64,000 bases of DNA from Shinisaurus crocodilurus (GCA_021292165.1 CM037877.1:114772304-114836303); one strand, 5' to 3'. Counted from the stretch's first letter, positions 1 to 12,305 are shown. Made by a program: numbers and translations. Notes: generated by a model from the sequence alone, not told the origin.

Positions 1-173
1 TCAGCCAAGACCCTGTCTCCAGTGGAACTTTACAGCAGCCCAAGACCTGACTCAAGAAAGGGGAAATTTGAAGAATAGCCTCCACCACCACCCTCAATCG
101 AGAACTGCCCTGCTCACATCATCATGACAGAGCACAGGGTAGGATGTGGTTTAAGTCAGCACAGCAGCACCAG

Positions 174-270
174 CAGGGCCAGTGCTACCATTAGGCCAAC
201 TAGGCAGCTGCCTAGGGTGCAGGGCTAAAGGGGGCGCCAAACTGCACCAAACTGCCTTGCACCGGCCCTG
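174..270. mobile_element. Short nonautonomous hAT-like element
   Basis: The ends are inverted repeats (CAGGGCCAGTGC at the left, GCACCGGCCCTG at the right) around a 97-bp body. Flanking octamers agcaccag and agcaacag match at 7 of 8 positions, as expected for an hAT target duplication. Confidence 0.7.
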
Positions 271-719
271 AGCAACAGTATATAAACCCCAGACAGGGAG
301 AGTGCAACTCAGATGATAGGGCACACGGCATAGGGCTAAATCTCTGATCCGATACCATGCACATTTCAAGCTCTCCAGGGGAAACAACCATTTGCTGGCC
401 AAACACTAGTGAGCACTTTTGCTTTGCAGGACAATTTGTTCAGTCCCAAGCCAGAAACAAAAACAGGATGTTTATCAAGCAAGCTGGAGGCTGTGTTCAT
501 GTTCACAAGTTGTAGAGACCAGTTATATTCCATTACATAATGTCCAGCACGTGGTACCACATCTTATTACTCAATTGTATGTAGCACAGTTGGATCAGCA
601 GAAGCAATAACAAATCCTACTAATAAACTGTAGTTGATCCATGAAAGGACAATATGTTGCATACTAACCTTAAGCATATACATGCTTACTAATATCATAA
701 TAACATTCATCATGCATTG

Positions 720-955
720 TCCTGGTTCGCAAGATCACCATGGCTTAAACAAGCTGCGGTGGCTTGTTTAAGCCACTGTGCGTGCTGGGCACCATTTGCC
801 TAATTGCCCACAAGGGCACGGCTTGTCATATTGTCCAACCCTGGGCAGCAAGGCTTGCTGGATAGGGAAACAACCCTCAAATAACCCATGGCCTGTTGCC
901 CGTGCCAGCACATACAGTGGCTTGTTTAAGCTGCAGTGATCATGCAAACTGGGCC
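720..955. mobile_element. TIR element, family A (TTTGCA..GATCACTGCAG ends)
   Basis: The left end (CCTGGTTCGCAAGATCACC, then TGGCTTAAACAAGC) and the reverse complement of the right end correspond over about 35 bp. The same ends and internal AAACAACCCTCAAATAACCC motif recur elsewhere in the window. No transposase is present. The superfamily was not determined. Confidence 0.7.
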
Positions 956-1307
956 ATTGTATATAGTAAGAATTTCCTTTAACAAAAATCATTGGTTTAT
1001 TTAATGAATGATATGCTGCAGTATTCAATCAATTATTAAAAACTGGTCAAAATCTTGAGCATACCCTACCAAAACTGGTATTTATTACACCAGTTTCTGT
1101 GATCCAAATCCTACTGAATTCCATCACACCGTCAGAAGAACCCATATTTTGACAAATCTATTACTAACACACTAGAGCAGAGCAAAGGGGGTGGACTCCC
1201 TACAGTTCTGAACAGACATGTTTTAAGACCTTCATAATTAACAAAGGGTTAAGAAAAGATACACATTATTTCATACTCCAGGCTACAGTCATCCACATGC
1301 TCTAGAA

Positions 1308-1665
1308 CAGGGGTGGGCAGACGTTAGATTAGGATCTACTGGTAGATCTCTGACTGATCTGCAGGGGTTTCTGACTCCCAATTTTTTAACAATAGCAGCA
1401 ATATAAAACCTTCTCCTCCCTAAATTAGGCTACTAAAACTATGGGGGGAAAGCAGGAGTGGATTTTTTTTGCAGGAAAAGTCTATGAGCTGAGTTCGGGT
1501 ATGGAAAACAAATTCCTGGGCTGGACATGTGCTCTGAGGTGACCTGTTTCTTAATTCTAAGTGTATGCCTACCCGCCCCCCACCAAGCCACCATTTTGCT
1601 CCTGGTTCCAGTCTGCGGACCTAGGGTTTCTAGCAAAATATGAAGTAGATCCTGTCCTGTTCTGT
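1308..1665. mobile_element. Candidate nonautonomous hAT element
   Basis: The left end begins CAGGGGTGGGCAGACG, which is a common start in hAT-type repeats. The octamer ctctagaa lies immediately before it and recurs exactly at 1666-1673. The right terminus is poorly conserved, so the boundary rests mainly on the target duplication. Confidence 0.5.
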
Positions 1666-1669
1666 CTCT

Positions 1670-2860
1670 AGAAGTTTCAGTGCTGGGACACATGTTCAAT
1701 ATTTTCACCCCAATTGTTCAACAAGCTCTGAAATAACGTTGTGAAGTTGTAGGAATTCCTTTTTAAAATAATTCAACCCGATCTCAAGATACCATGCTTT
1801 AAAGGCTATATGGGAAATATTGCTTTAAAATATGTTCCTTTGGAGTGTAAATTGCCTCATAAATGTAGGAAATGCCTACAAAATGAGCTGGAGAATATTA
1901 GCAATTTACAGACCTAAACGTGGGAGAATTCTATTCTGGTCTATTCTAAAACAAAAGGAAGGAAAATTGCAGCACTGTGCTTTGAACCAATACAGCAGGA
2001 TTCTCCCATTAGCTGAGAATAAGTACAATATTTCCTGCCATTTCCAAAACCCAATTGCAATGCAGCACAAAGACTTCTGTTTAAATGAGTAGGCTCTGGG
2101 TTATCACAGCTTCCCATTATACAAGTCAACAGGCAAGTTTATTTGCTTATAGGTTTCTCTTTCAGTCTCCTGTAGGGTTAATGTAGACAGCAGGATGTAG
2201 GTCAATGTTGTGTAAAGTGAAGCGTTCATACAATGCAACATTGTGTTGCCTGTGTTATAATGCCCAGTTGCAGACAGTTCTATATCTATTTTCTGAGAGC
2301 AAGTGGTGAACATCACATACACACTGTAAACTGCATGGATGATCTCCCTGGCTCTATTATTTTTCAAAGGCACAAAGACTATGTGAGCAATTATATTGTA
2401 CTCATCTCACTCATATATTATGTCTTGACATGATATTGAAAATCTGATGGATGGCCAGTAAATCACTGCTCTGCCCTAGTTCATGTGCAGAGTCCGTTGT
2501 TTGCTTCACTACTATCTGTGAGGTTGGGGACTTATAGAGTTGCCATTTGCTGTCTGTCAAAGATATGATTGCTAGGAAAGGAGAGCAGGCCTTAATGCTT
2601 GTGCTTGGATTTCAACAGGAGATGGGTCTCGAAAAAACACATCAGAATTTGTTTAATAAGCTGCTAAAAGTCACAAGGAATTTTCTATGCATTCTCATTT
2701 ATTTCTGCAAGAGTTTTGTGTTTCATAACATTTACATCGACAATCTCCTTGAGGACATTGCTAATTTAATTATGGAAAAGCTATATTCCTCATAGACCAG
2801 GTGCATAAACTCCAGCTGCACAACTAAACTCAATTCCTCTTCATCTTTCTAGATGGCCAC
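1670..2860. other. Intronic sequence without recognised features
   Basis: AT-rich single-copy-looking sequence. Short open frames here lack splice context or recognisable domains. Confidence 0.5.
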
Positions 2861-2866
2861 TTACAA

Positions 2867-2994
2867 CAGCCTTCCACAACCTGATGCCCTCCAGATGTTT
2901 TGGACCTCAACTCCCATCAGCCCCAGCCAGCTTGGCCAGGAATGCTGGGTGTTGTAGTCCAACACATCTAGAGGGCACCAAGTTGGGGAAGGCT
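2867..2994. mobile_element. Palindromic hAT MITE, family B
   Basis: The two halves are near-complementary (CCAGATGTTTTGGACCTCAA against TTGTAGTCCAACACATCTAG). Flanks are acttacaa at the left and actttacaa at the right, a target duplication with one inserted base. Other copies occur at about 15.4, 29.0, 44.1, 46.0, 56.6, 58.7 and 63.8 kb. Confidence 0.82.
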
Positions 2995-3159
2995 ACTTTA
3001 CAACATGTCCAGAGCATCTAAATAGATTTGGCCTCAATTTGGTTTGGATCTGGCCCGCCCACTTTAGTGCGAGCTCTGTCAGCCCAGATAGGAATTTCCA
3101 AGGGAGGCTCAAACAATGAAGAGGGCAGAGGTGAAGGGGCTCATATGCATGAGAGATAG

Positions 3160-3160
<1 letters not shown>

Positions 3161-3217
<57 letters not shown>
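3161..3217. repeat. (TG)n microsatellite
   Basis: About 57 bp of TG dinucleotides with a single TATA interruption near 3191. Confidence 0.97.
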
Positions 3218-5069
3218 AAGTGAAGATATCTACAAGTGTAAAAGAATGTAAGCTGCACATCCATGTACATTTGTGTAAGTTTGTGCATATATGTGTGAAT
3301 GAGTGAGAGATGTGCACGCTTGTGTAAAGCTGAATTTACACTTCTGAGGTGGTACGTGTGGGCTCTTGGTGCAGCACACTGGCAAATTCAAAATCAGTGG
3401 CATTAAACCTAGACAAAAGAAAGGTTCTCCACCCCTTTTTATAGGTTGTCCTGTCTCTGTTTCTGCTGTATAAAAGCATACCAGAATAAAGCATATGAGC
3501 AGCAAAAAGAAACATCCATTCAGAAATTCAACTGGTATAAATTGATGAAGTTCAGCCACACCAACCGATCTAGGAAGGTTCAAGGTTATGGCTGTGGCTA
3601 TGGCACGTGGAACCAGTGGCGTGGCCAGTGCTGTGGTTCCTTTCCTTTTTAATGCCTCCCCCCCATCCAAATGGAATCTTGGTACACATGTAGTCCAGGA
3701 CAACTAGATTACTAGAAATGTTTGGAAAGGAGATATGATGTCTGCCTCATAAGCGAGCCACAATACAGATGGAATGGACTACTGAGCTATGGAAGTTCCT
3801 TCTTCATACAGGAAAATGGGACAAAGTAATCCTGTGTGGGGCTTTCTCCTTCAGACTTCTTAACAATACTTGGATTAGGAGAAGGGGGTGATATCCACTA
3901 GCAGCAGAATGCAAGCTGTATTTACTAGCTTCCGTTATTAATATAATATTGATATAATGTGCCTGAAACATCCCCATGAACAATATTTGCTGAAAAAGGC
4001 AGTGAATAAGAACAAATAGAACTCAATATTGCAAATGAAATATTGAAGCATATCCCCCATGTTTGATCCACCATATCTGACTACACCACACATGACATTT
4101 CATGTTCTGTGATGTTATACTGGCATAGTTGTTACCACAGTACACCTCATGCTAAGCACTCATGTGCTGGAGCGGCATCTCTTAGGATCATGCTGTTAAA
4201 GCTATGGAGCTGTTTCTGAGAGCATTCAGGAACACCTAAATGGTTTCAAAAGTCATAGGAACCCTTTTAAAAGCAAAACCTGTTAGCTGACTCAAAAGCT
4301 GTTAGCTGCATACCTGGGTCCAGCAGCTATTGTTTTCACAACATTTCTCAGCAACCATAACCCCATTGTCATGCAATGTGCCAGGCTGCATCAATCATGC
4401 TGTGTTATGTTGTGTCACATAACATAAAACAATATGACTGGCGCCACCCAACGTGACATGCTGCAACATAGTGCAATACGCAGGAAATTTTTATACAGTT
4501 TTCCATGAAAACTGTGCACACACAAAGCCAGCTTGTCAGAAATAGGGAGGGGGAGGGGGAATCTGTTGAAGCTTGAAGCTTTCATACTTAAAAGGAATAA
4601 TTCAGACTATTCCTATCATTGTAATCCCTTTGTAGTAAACTTGACCAAATCAATTGAATTGGTCTGGAAATCACATTTTTAATGGGCCCATTAAAAGAAG
4701 CATTGTTCCTGTTCCTGCTGCTAGATGAACGGTATCTCCTGCTGTGCACTTTGTGGTAAATTTGTTGTTTGATTATTAATTTGAGATTTTGGAGTTGACT
4801 TGCAAGAAGCAGCACAAGAGTGCTGCCATTGCTTTTTGTCTTAACACTGTCACTGCTTTCCGGACCCTGTAAAGCTGGGGCTGCCTTGGAACTTTCTACT
4901 ATTACAGAACTAAGACATGAAATCAAATGCTTGCAATACAAACTATTTTTAATGCTACATTTAGAAAGGTCTTGGGGTCCCATTCTGCCCTAAAGTAGGA
5001 TCCTCCCGCCTAAAAGATGCAGAGTATGAGAGGTATACAACCAATAAAAGGGAAAGGTACTATATGCCG
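3218..5069. other. Intronic sequence without a recognised gene
   Basis: No exon or confident repeat was identified. A minus-strand open frame at 4588-4983 ends in a Ser/Arg/Asn-rich stretch but resembles no family I know. A GTTATGTTGTGTCACATAAC hairpin lies near 4400-4425. Confidence 0.45.
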
Positions 5070-5095
5070 CACAAAAACAAGATAAATAATTCTCA

Positions 5096-5132
<37 letters not shown>

Positions 5133-5225
5133 GAAGCCCCTAAAGAAGGAACTGTATTTCCGAAACACACTGAGCAGAATAAATGTTTCAGACACTTTGA
5201 GAATTATTTATCTCTTGTTTTTGTG
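5070..5225. mobile_element. TIR element enclosing a (TG)n run
   Basis: The outer arms CACAAAAACAAGATAAATAA and AGAATTATTTATCTCTTG are reverse complements over about 34 bp, with a 2-bp indel. A (TG)n tract at about 5098-5130 begins where the left arm ends. No clear target duplication is visible. Confidence 0.65.
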
Positions 5226-5520
5226 GAGAGTACTAGAGGTGCCATTGGAACAGATAATTCTATAATATTTGAGTCAATAAGCCAAGTCACATGCTACATG
5301 GAAACTGGGAGAGTGGGAGAGAGACAAAGCCACTGGACACTGTGACCCCCAGGTTTCAGGATCAATCCCCAGCATCTTGGGAAAGAGCTGAGAAAGACCC
5401 CAGTCAGAAATCCCGGAGAGCCGCTGCCAGACAATTAGACAATACTGAGCTTATGTAAACTAATGATCGACTCCTATAAGGCAGTTTCCCCTGTTCTATG
5501 AAAAATATCTTCCCAGTTGA

Positions 5521-5752
5521 GAGCAAGGATGGTGTAGTGGATAGAGCATTGTCCTAGGACAGGGAAGACCCAGCTTCAAATCCCTTCCCAACTCACTCAG
5601 GAAGCTCACTGAGTAACTTTGGATCCATCACTATCTCTCAGTCTAACTGAACTTGCAGGGTTGTTTTGAGGCTACCACTGCAGGACAGGAGAGCCATGTA
5701 CACTGCCTTAAAATCCATGGAAGAAAGGTGAGATATAAATGTAATAAATAAT
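5521..5752 (+). mobile_element. Sauria-type tRNA-derived SINE, diverged
   Basis: The head ggatggtgtagtggatagag and a B-box-like CTTCAAATCCC are followed by the body motifs aactt-GCAGGGTTGTTTTGAGG and the tail GAGATATAAATGTAATAAAT. This order is that of squamate Sauria SINEs. Confidence 0.85.
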
Positions 5753-6178
5753 ATGATGATCCGTTAGACCCTGAGCATGAAATAAAACTCAGGCACTAAA
5801 AGGTTTTATGACAGAATATTTCTATTATTGACAAAATGGATCATTTTTCTACATATGCATTTATTCTGCACTAAAATATATCATGTAGAAGTGGACAGAC
5901 CTGCCAAATATATAAATCCACTTTTAGGGTTATCAAAGTTCAATTTCAAAAATAGTGATTGCAGTATGAGGTCAGAGGGTTGAGCTGTGTTAGGTCAAGA
6001 ACCAGACAGGTCACTGGTGGAGCCATGGATGTGGAAACTGGATGGGTCACGGGCAGAGAAACTGGCTGGTGTATTTGTTGACAAAGATCTGAAGTTTACT
6101 GGCTTTTCAGAGTGATAGGGTTTTCCTGCCAGAACATAGTGTTATTGGTTGGACCAGTAAAATAATGACTGGTTGATA

Positions 6179-6204
6179 ACACACACACACACACACACAC
6201 ACTT
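6179..6204. repeat. (AC)n microsatellite
   Basis: Thirteen uninterrupted AC units. Confidence 0.95.
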
Positions 6205-6714
6205 CTGATCTCTTCTCTGTCATCCTAGGAAGATGCAAAATTCTCTCCAGGAACTCATGCGGTATAGGCAGAACCATCCTCACTGGATAAACCTCTTCTG
6301 TATTGCCATTCATTTAAAATATACCTATCATAAATAAAATCAGTGACATCACCAGGATGCCCTGGGTACTTTGGCATGGGGTACATATGCTTATCTGTAA
6401 GTAACTTAGCAGACATGAAGTACTGTATACCATTCTGAACACACACACAAGAAGTCAACCAAATTCCACTGCATGCAATGCCCAGCAAGTGCTATCTGAA
6501 GTACACGTGGGCATTCTACTAGATAATTATGTTAGCAGTGTGTCACTAGACAGGTTATAATAAGAACAGAAGAAGAAATAAAACAATGTGGGTGCATCTA
6601 TTATAGATTTTTGTAACAGTGCTGAAATTAAAGAAAATATTACAAATTCTCAATTAAATTATTAACTAGAAGAAGATTCATTCCTGGGGGGGGGGACACC
6701 CATAGCACAGTTTA

Positions 6715-7030
6715 ACCTCCTCTGACCTTTGAACTCTGAGGGGGGTCATACACATGTCACTGTTCCCAGCTGTCTTTCTGATACGCTGCCCATTGCCGGG
6801 CCTTAGCCCTTTCCATTTTGTAGAGGTATTGATCTGTTGGCAGCAATGGGCTGGATAATTAGCCAGGAATTAGGGTTTCTATTACAGCCAGGAGGTTGCC
6901 CCAGCTGATTTATCACCTGAATAATTTACTGTGATTGAAAGGAAATTAAAATGAACTCCATTCGACAACTGTGCACTTTTATGGGCTTTAGTGAAGACTC
7001 AAAATCCAAATTAATAGCCTGGTGCTGTTT
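6715..7030. promoter_or_regulatory. Candidate conserved noncoding element in PAX5 intron 6
   Basis: About 315 bp without recognisable repeat content carries clustered homeodomain-type ATTA/TAAT cores (GGATAATTAGCC, CCAAATTAATAGCC) and a CTGACCTTTGAAC nuclear-receptor-like motif. The conserved-element call is inference, since no alignment could be made. Confidence 0.35.
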
Positions 7031-7243
7031 AATAGTCTACTGAGAGTAAATATGGGAAGGTTTTTCTCTGCTGCTGATGTGTTTTCATGTGCTGGATTTA
7101 GAAGTTGTTTCTCCTCCCATTTCCCCCACCCCCAATATAACTACTGGCGGACTAAAAGGTATTTTTCTTGCAAGAGATGCATATGTTCTGAAAACATATT
7201 TTAAGTCCCTCTAGGATTACATTTGCCCTTCCTCTATTATCAG

Positions 7244-7302
7244 TTTCCAGTTTTGAGGCAAAGTTATCAATTGCTTGAAAACAAAAGGCGAGGCATCCTA
7301 CA
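7244..7302. repeat. 59-bp segment duplicated at 8191-8249 (copy 1)
   Basis: The core TTTTGAGGCAAAGTTAT, then TTGAAAAC and CATCCTACA, recur in the same order and orientation about 947 bp downstream. This copy lies in otherwise ordinary sequence and may be the donor. Confidence 0.8.
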
Positions 7303-7452
7303 TTATCATTTTTATTCACAGGAATGCATGCACATCACTTCAGTGATTAAAATTGTTACATGGGAAGAATGCCTGTTATTTGTTCCCCTGTCAAGCACAG
7401 ATATTCTCACAGATTTGATAAAAAATTAGCTTCTGACTCATAAGACACTGTG

Positions 7453-7819
7453 GACTGGTTAGCACAATCACCTCAGCCCACCATGGCTTATTTAAACTAC
7501 AGTCAGTTGTGGCTCATGCCAGTTGCCATTTTGAATATTCAATATGGGGGGGTGGGGGTTGCCATGGTTTGTGGTGTCATCCGTATCTCGGCGGCAGAAA
7601 TTGTTTGAGGGTTAAACAACCCTCAAATAACCCTACAACAGACCATGGTTTATTTGAGGGTTGTTTAACCCTCATATAACCCCTGCCACCAGGGTTCAGA
7701 TCAAACCATGGCAACCACCCGCTGGGGGTTAAATATTCAAAATGGCCACCAGCACACACTGCATCCCACTGTGGCTTAAATAAGCCACGGTGGGCTGCAG
7801 TGATCGTGCAAACCCAGTC
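7453..7819. mobile_element. TIR element, family A, with an inner palindrome
   Basis: The left end GACTGGTTAGCACAATCACC and the right end TGATCGTGCAAACCCAGTC are inverted, with CCCACCATGGCTTATTTAAA / AAATAAGCCACGGTGGGC inside them. A second inverted pair (AACCCTCAAATAACCC with its complement) sits in the middle. Confidence 0.75.
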
Positions 7820-8162
7820 AATGATTTCTCCTTCCTACATTACAGGTTTTATTACAACAGTTACTTACAGTTCACTCCCACAAATGAAAATCATAAATAT
7901 TGAAAATGAGCCCTAAATATATTAGTGTTGTTCTTTAAAATACGTTCAACTTTCAAATGTCACTGTTCTAATTCTGAATGTGAAACTTTGAATTTGATAT
8001 TTGAATTTTTGAATGAGAAATTTTACCTCAAAATTCAAAACTCATGCTCTTTAGACTTGTCGACATCTCTTTATTGTTTTTTTGTGTCAAATATGCAGTA
8101 TCACAAGCTGTAAACCGAAAAATGCTGTCAAATAACAAATACCTTCTGAATATCATTTATGC

Positions 8163-8300
8163 AGAGAGCCAATGTGGTGTAGTAGTGTTATATTTTCAAT
8201 TTTGAGGCAAAGTTATTAACATTTGAAAACAGAACAGACACATCCTACAGGAGATCCTGGGCTGGGGAGACACTGATTCAAATCCAGGATGGATAAAATT
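8163..8300 (+). mobile_element. Sauria-type SINE head interrupted by a foreign 59-bp block
   Basis: The SINE head GAGAGCCAATGTGGTGTAGT breaks off near 8190. A block matching 7244-7302 follows. SINE sequence resumes at ATCCTGGGCTGGGGAGACAC with the B-box-like GATTCAAATCC. The SINE body is lost after about 8300. Confidence 0.7.
8191..8249. repeat. 59-bp segment duplicated from 7244-7302 (copy 2)
   Basis: This is a diverged direct copy of 7244-7302 and sits precisely inside a SINE head. See the SINE entry spanning it. Confidence 0.8.
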
Positions 8301-8811
8301 CATACTACCGAAGTAATTACACCCGCCTGAAAAGCTCCTTCCCCTGCAGCCAGCTGCTTTCAGGTCCCCCCACACGCCTTCGTGCTTGTCACTGCCCTCC
8401 ACTGGCATCTGTTGTTAGCTGTCAGATATACATATGGGTTACAGAGCAGTGACGGGGATCAGTAAAGATATGCAAGGTTCAAGGCAGAGCAAGGAGTGAG
8501 GGAGATCACTAAATATATGCAAATTTCATGGCAGAGCAGTAAAGCGAAGGGGGAAATTATGCAAATTTCATAGCAGCTGTCTCTTGAATGTGCGCACTTG
8601 CACAAAACCAAAATAATAGTAGGAGTAAGAGTAAGAATAAGAATAAGAATGGAGTTGAGAACACCTTTTTAGGAGCATGGGGCGGAGGGCCCTGACAAGT
8701 GATGAGGGAGGATGGTGATGGCACTAATGAGATCACAAGGCACAGCAGGGGTCTCCGTCGTTCTTGCTGGGCGGCTGTTGAGCCATTCTGATAACCCACA
8801 ATGAAGTCGCC

Positions 8812-9026
8812 CAGCCAGGTTCGGACATCACAACAAGCCACCCTGAAAACAAGCCATCCTGAACAACCCAACAACAAGCCATAAGTTCTCAGGGTGGTTA
8901 TTCATGGAAAACAACCCACAGAAAAAAAAAAAACTGCTCCAGGTTTGGACATCACGACAAGCTACTTGAAACAACCCACGGTGACAACCCACCGTGGCTT
9001 ATTGTGTTGTGTAAACCAGGTCATTG
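8812..9026. mobile_element. TIR element, family A subfamily
   Basis: The motifs CCAGGTTCGGACATCACAAC and ACAAGCCA recur, and the right end reads TTATTGTGTTGTGTAAACCA. An A-run and a partial second copy (CAGGTTTGGACATCACGACA) lie inside, so this may be two nested copies. Confidence 0.6.
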
Positions 9027-9289
9027 AGTTCAAAGAGACTTTTATATGTACATGAAACATAAAACCACTCTTTTGAACCCACAGTTTTCTGCCCTGGCAG
9101 TGGCACCCATTTCATAGAAAGCAGTCTGATGAGGCTCAGAGACAGGTAACTTTGCCAAGAAACTGAGTACAACAAGGAGATGAGGCCGTTATTTCAGATC
9201 ACATATTTGTCCCTAGAAAGCACAACAAAATAAGTATTTTGAAAATACATATTTCACAGAAGGCAAACTGATCATGCTCAGAGAGAAAA

Positions 9290-9631
9290 AACACACACAG
9301 CCAAGGCCCACACCATACAGTCACACCCAAAAGGAAACAAAAAAACAGACAAAATACACACAAACCACACATATAAAATTACTCAGGCAAAACAGACACA
9401 CAAAACCCAGGCAAAACACACACCACACCATAACCCCATAAACCCAGACAAAACATACATGCACATGCACACACACACACACACACACACACACAACACA
9501 CTAGAGAAGGACACACCACATACATGTACACAAAAAACCATACAGACAAAGCATACAGTATACCAAAGCAAACAAAAAGCTAACACACACACAGACCACC
9601 ACCACCACCATCACAAAAAGACACAAGAAAT

Positions 9632-9669
<38 letters not shown>
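9290..9669. repeat. AC-rich low-complexity tract with two (AC)n runs
   Basis: About 380 bp is composed largely of ACA/CAC words, with pure (AC)n cores near 9469-9494 and 9633-9668. Open frames on both strands through it are artefacts of composition. Confidence 0.9.
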
Positions 9670-9671
<2 letters not shown>

Positions 9672-9802
9672 CACAGGCAGAACACTCACCCTCACTTCAC
9701 AGCATCCCCTCTACTCCCCCAGGACAGAAATTTTACTATGTTTTCTGGATGGGTGGGCACACCCCCAAATGAAGGACTAGGCTGCATTTTTATTTTCTAA
9801 GA

Positions 9803-10033
9803 GTACCTCTGGGGCCAATGTGGGACCCCAGAGGCATTCTTAGAAATATCGATGGTGCTGGAGGCCAGCGATTTGCTTTGCAGCATGCCTGCCCCCCAGT
9901 TTATCATTTTTCTAAAAGAAAAAAAAATCTAATAAATCTTCTCTAAAAATCAGGAGTGGCAGGGAGCTGGTGGCGCCAAGGGAGGTGTCTGCGTGTACAT
10001 TGGCACCCAGAAGCACCACATTGGAGACCCCTG
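9803..10033. mobile_element. Possible hAT-like element
   Basis: The right end CCACATTGGAGACCCCTG followed by ttctaacg parallels the right end of the element at 11519-11853, including the preceding CCAAGGGAGGTGTCTG against CCAAGAAAGGTGTCCTG. A similar octamer (ttctaaga) lies at 9795. The left terminus does not match well. Confidence 0.4.
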
Positions 10034-10157
10034 TTCTAACGTTTTATCATGGTTTTATTTCTGATTTCTGTGTTTTTATGTTATTATTGTTGTTTTCTTT
10101 TGATGACATGGTGACTTTTGTGGGAAAGTGATTGATCACAATAATAATATCAATATC

Positions 10158-10203
<46 letters not shown>
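10158..10203. repeat. (GAT)n microsatellite
   Basis: About 15 GAT/ATG units run uninterrupted. The poly-Asp frame across them is not a gene. Confidence 0.97.
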
Positions 10204-10206
<3 letters not shown>

Positions 10207-11142
10207 CCCAGTCACATGGAAAAAACTGTTTCTGTTCATGGCTCACCCTTGCTGGATTAAATCATTTATTCATAACTGGATTTTATGTCATTGCTCCACA
10301 AACACAGACAACAAATGTTTGAAAGAGGCTTATAAATATTTTCTAAATCAATAATAATAAAATTGGTATAGGAATTAAAAGAGAGCGAGACTAATCCTCA
10401 TCAGATTATATAGAAAATGAGCTGGGTTACATTCCAGTTTAGCTGGAATGCAGTTCTTTCCAACAAAATTTGCCACACTTCTTTGCAGAGGGCATGGCTC
10501 TGTTGCCGTAGTTCATGGGCTCCTTCCATGTGTGGGCGGCATGTGAGCAGCATCAATATCAGAGGGCCTGATTGTTGGGCGCTGGCAGCACTTCCAAGGA
10601 TGCGGGGTTGGGTGGGGTGGGGTGCCTGCCATTTTAATGCCTTTTTTTAATTTTCTGGTTGTATGTTTTTTCCCATCTCCACCATGCTTAAGCATAAATA
10701 GGTGCACCAACTGTTCCGCCAACATAGCAGTGGCATCTCTCCCCACTTCCCTGGCTTAACTGGAGTATAGGATTGCTCTGTAAGGTACATAATATATAGA
10801 ACCACACATTTCTTACATGAAAAATAAAGAACTTTTTGTTAAACAGATTTTGTTCAACATATATGTGCTGCAGTATCCCTTGAATCTATGCCATGTTACT
10901 AACAATCATATTGTGTGCTTTGAAAATACCTGTGTGCCTTATAAATACCAGTTCTGGCTAACTTTAAAATCGTTATAATCTGGAATACCTACCAAATAAT
11001 GTTGAACCTGGATTTCCCCAATGCATTAGCCCTATTTGGATATTCAAAAAATCACTTACCTTGGTGTGCAAGTGCTTTGCAATGCGTAGCTCCACCCCCC
11101 ATGCCTTATATACCCCCACCAACTGTCCTTCCATACAGCACA

Positions 11143-11290
11143 AACATCTGCAGGGAGGGGGCCTACACGCATACAACTGCACGCACACAGGCATACAGGC
11201 AAACAGGATCCAGGGTTGCATGGATACATGCATACAACTGGATACATGCATACAACTGTACGTGCGAAGGCCCCCTCCCTGCATACTTTT
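11143..11290. repeat. Hairpin with internal tandem duplication
   Basis: GCAGGGAGGGGGCC at about 11151 pairs with GGCCCCCTCCCTGC at about 11269. Between them the 19-bp unit GGATACATGCATACAACT is present twice in tandem. This may be the core of a larger TIR element. Confidence 0.6.
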
Positions 11291-11518
11291 GCGCTCTACA
11301 CATAGATGCTGGGGGGGGCATCATGCACGTAATGTCAGGGGATGAAGCTATGTGGCACATCCGTGCTCCCCACCGGCATGTTAAGATATTTTTTTTAATG
11401 CCCGAACAGGTCTCCTGTTCCCTGCAATATACTAAGGCTGTTTGGGGTTTTTGATCTTGTACTATAAATGACTTCAATATATATATATATATTCAGATAT
11501 GGTAAGCAGTCTATAAAT

Positions 11519-11853
11519 CAGGAGTAGGCAACCTTTTTGGGCCACAGGCACATTTGACAATTTTAAAAACTGTCCTGGCCACCACCACAAAATGGCTGCC
11601 ATGGGAGGCATGGGAAAGGACAAATAAGCTGCCCAAAAGACTGAGTAAAAGGCAGAAGTGGGGTCTGAATCTCAACACACTAAAAAACTCCTTTGAACCC
11701 AGTTTTCAAAACCAACAGAAACCAATCCCAGCTACCAATAAGAAAATGTGTTAATTTAAAAAAAAAAAATGGGAGGAGTAGGACATCTTGACAGGCACCA
11801 AGAAAGGTGTCCTGGGGTGCATTGGTGCCCATGGGCACCACATTGCCTACCCA
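11519..11853. mobile_element. Nonautonomous hAT-like element
   Basis: The left end CAGGAGTAGGCAACC and the right end ATTGCCTACCC are inverted. Flanks read ctataaat and ttataaac. A poly-A run at 11758-11770 interrupts the interior. Confidence 0.6.
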
Positions 11854-11899
11854 TTATAAACTGATTAAATAAATTAATTAAGGAAACGATCTTATGGCC

Positions 11900-12300
11900 C
11901 CTAGATATTGTGGGGGGGGGGCATAGGATAGTTTGGATTCCCAGCTCTGAGTCGTCAGAGACAGAGCTCCGACCTCAGATATGGGGATCAGAGCTCTGAT
12001 CCCCTGCCCCCTCGCAGCTGGCGCAAAGAGAACCACACCAGCTGCTAGCTGAGGTCGGGAAAGCAACCTCGCAGAGGGGGAAAGGGGGACCTTTCCAGGG
12101 TCGGGAAAGGGAGGAGACTGGAACAGCCAGGATATGAGGTGCCCTGGAGCTGCTCTAGCCTCCTTCCCTCCCCCTCTGAAATGCCTTCGCTAGCAAAAAT
12201 GCAGAGTGGGAGCAGCGGGGAGGTGAAGATCACCTCCACTGTTCCTCCTGCTCTGCACTGGATGAGCGTGAGCCTCCGAGTTCAGAGGCTCAAGCCCATC
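11900..12300. other. GC-rich stretch with a 22-bp perfect palindrome
   Basis: GGGGATCAGAG and its exact complement abut at 11983-12004. The surrounding sequence is richer in G+C than its neighbours and contains no coding signal I recognise. It may be the interior of an unidentified transposon. Confidence 0.4.
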
Positions 12301-12305
12301 TCAAT

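Noticed and set aside
10158..10203. Acidic (poly-Asp) peptide
   Set aside because: This is a GAT trinucleotide microsatellite read in one frame.
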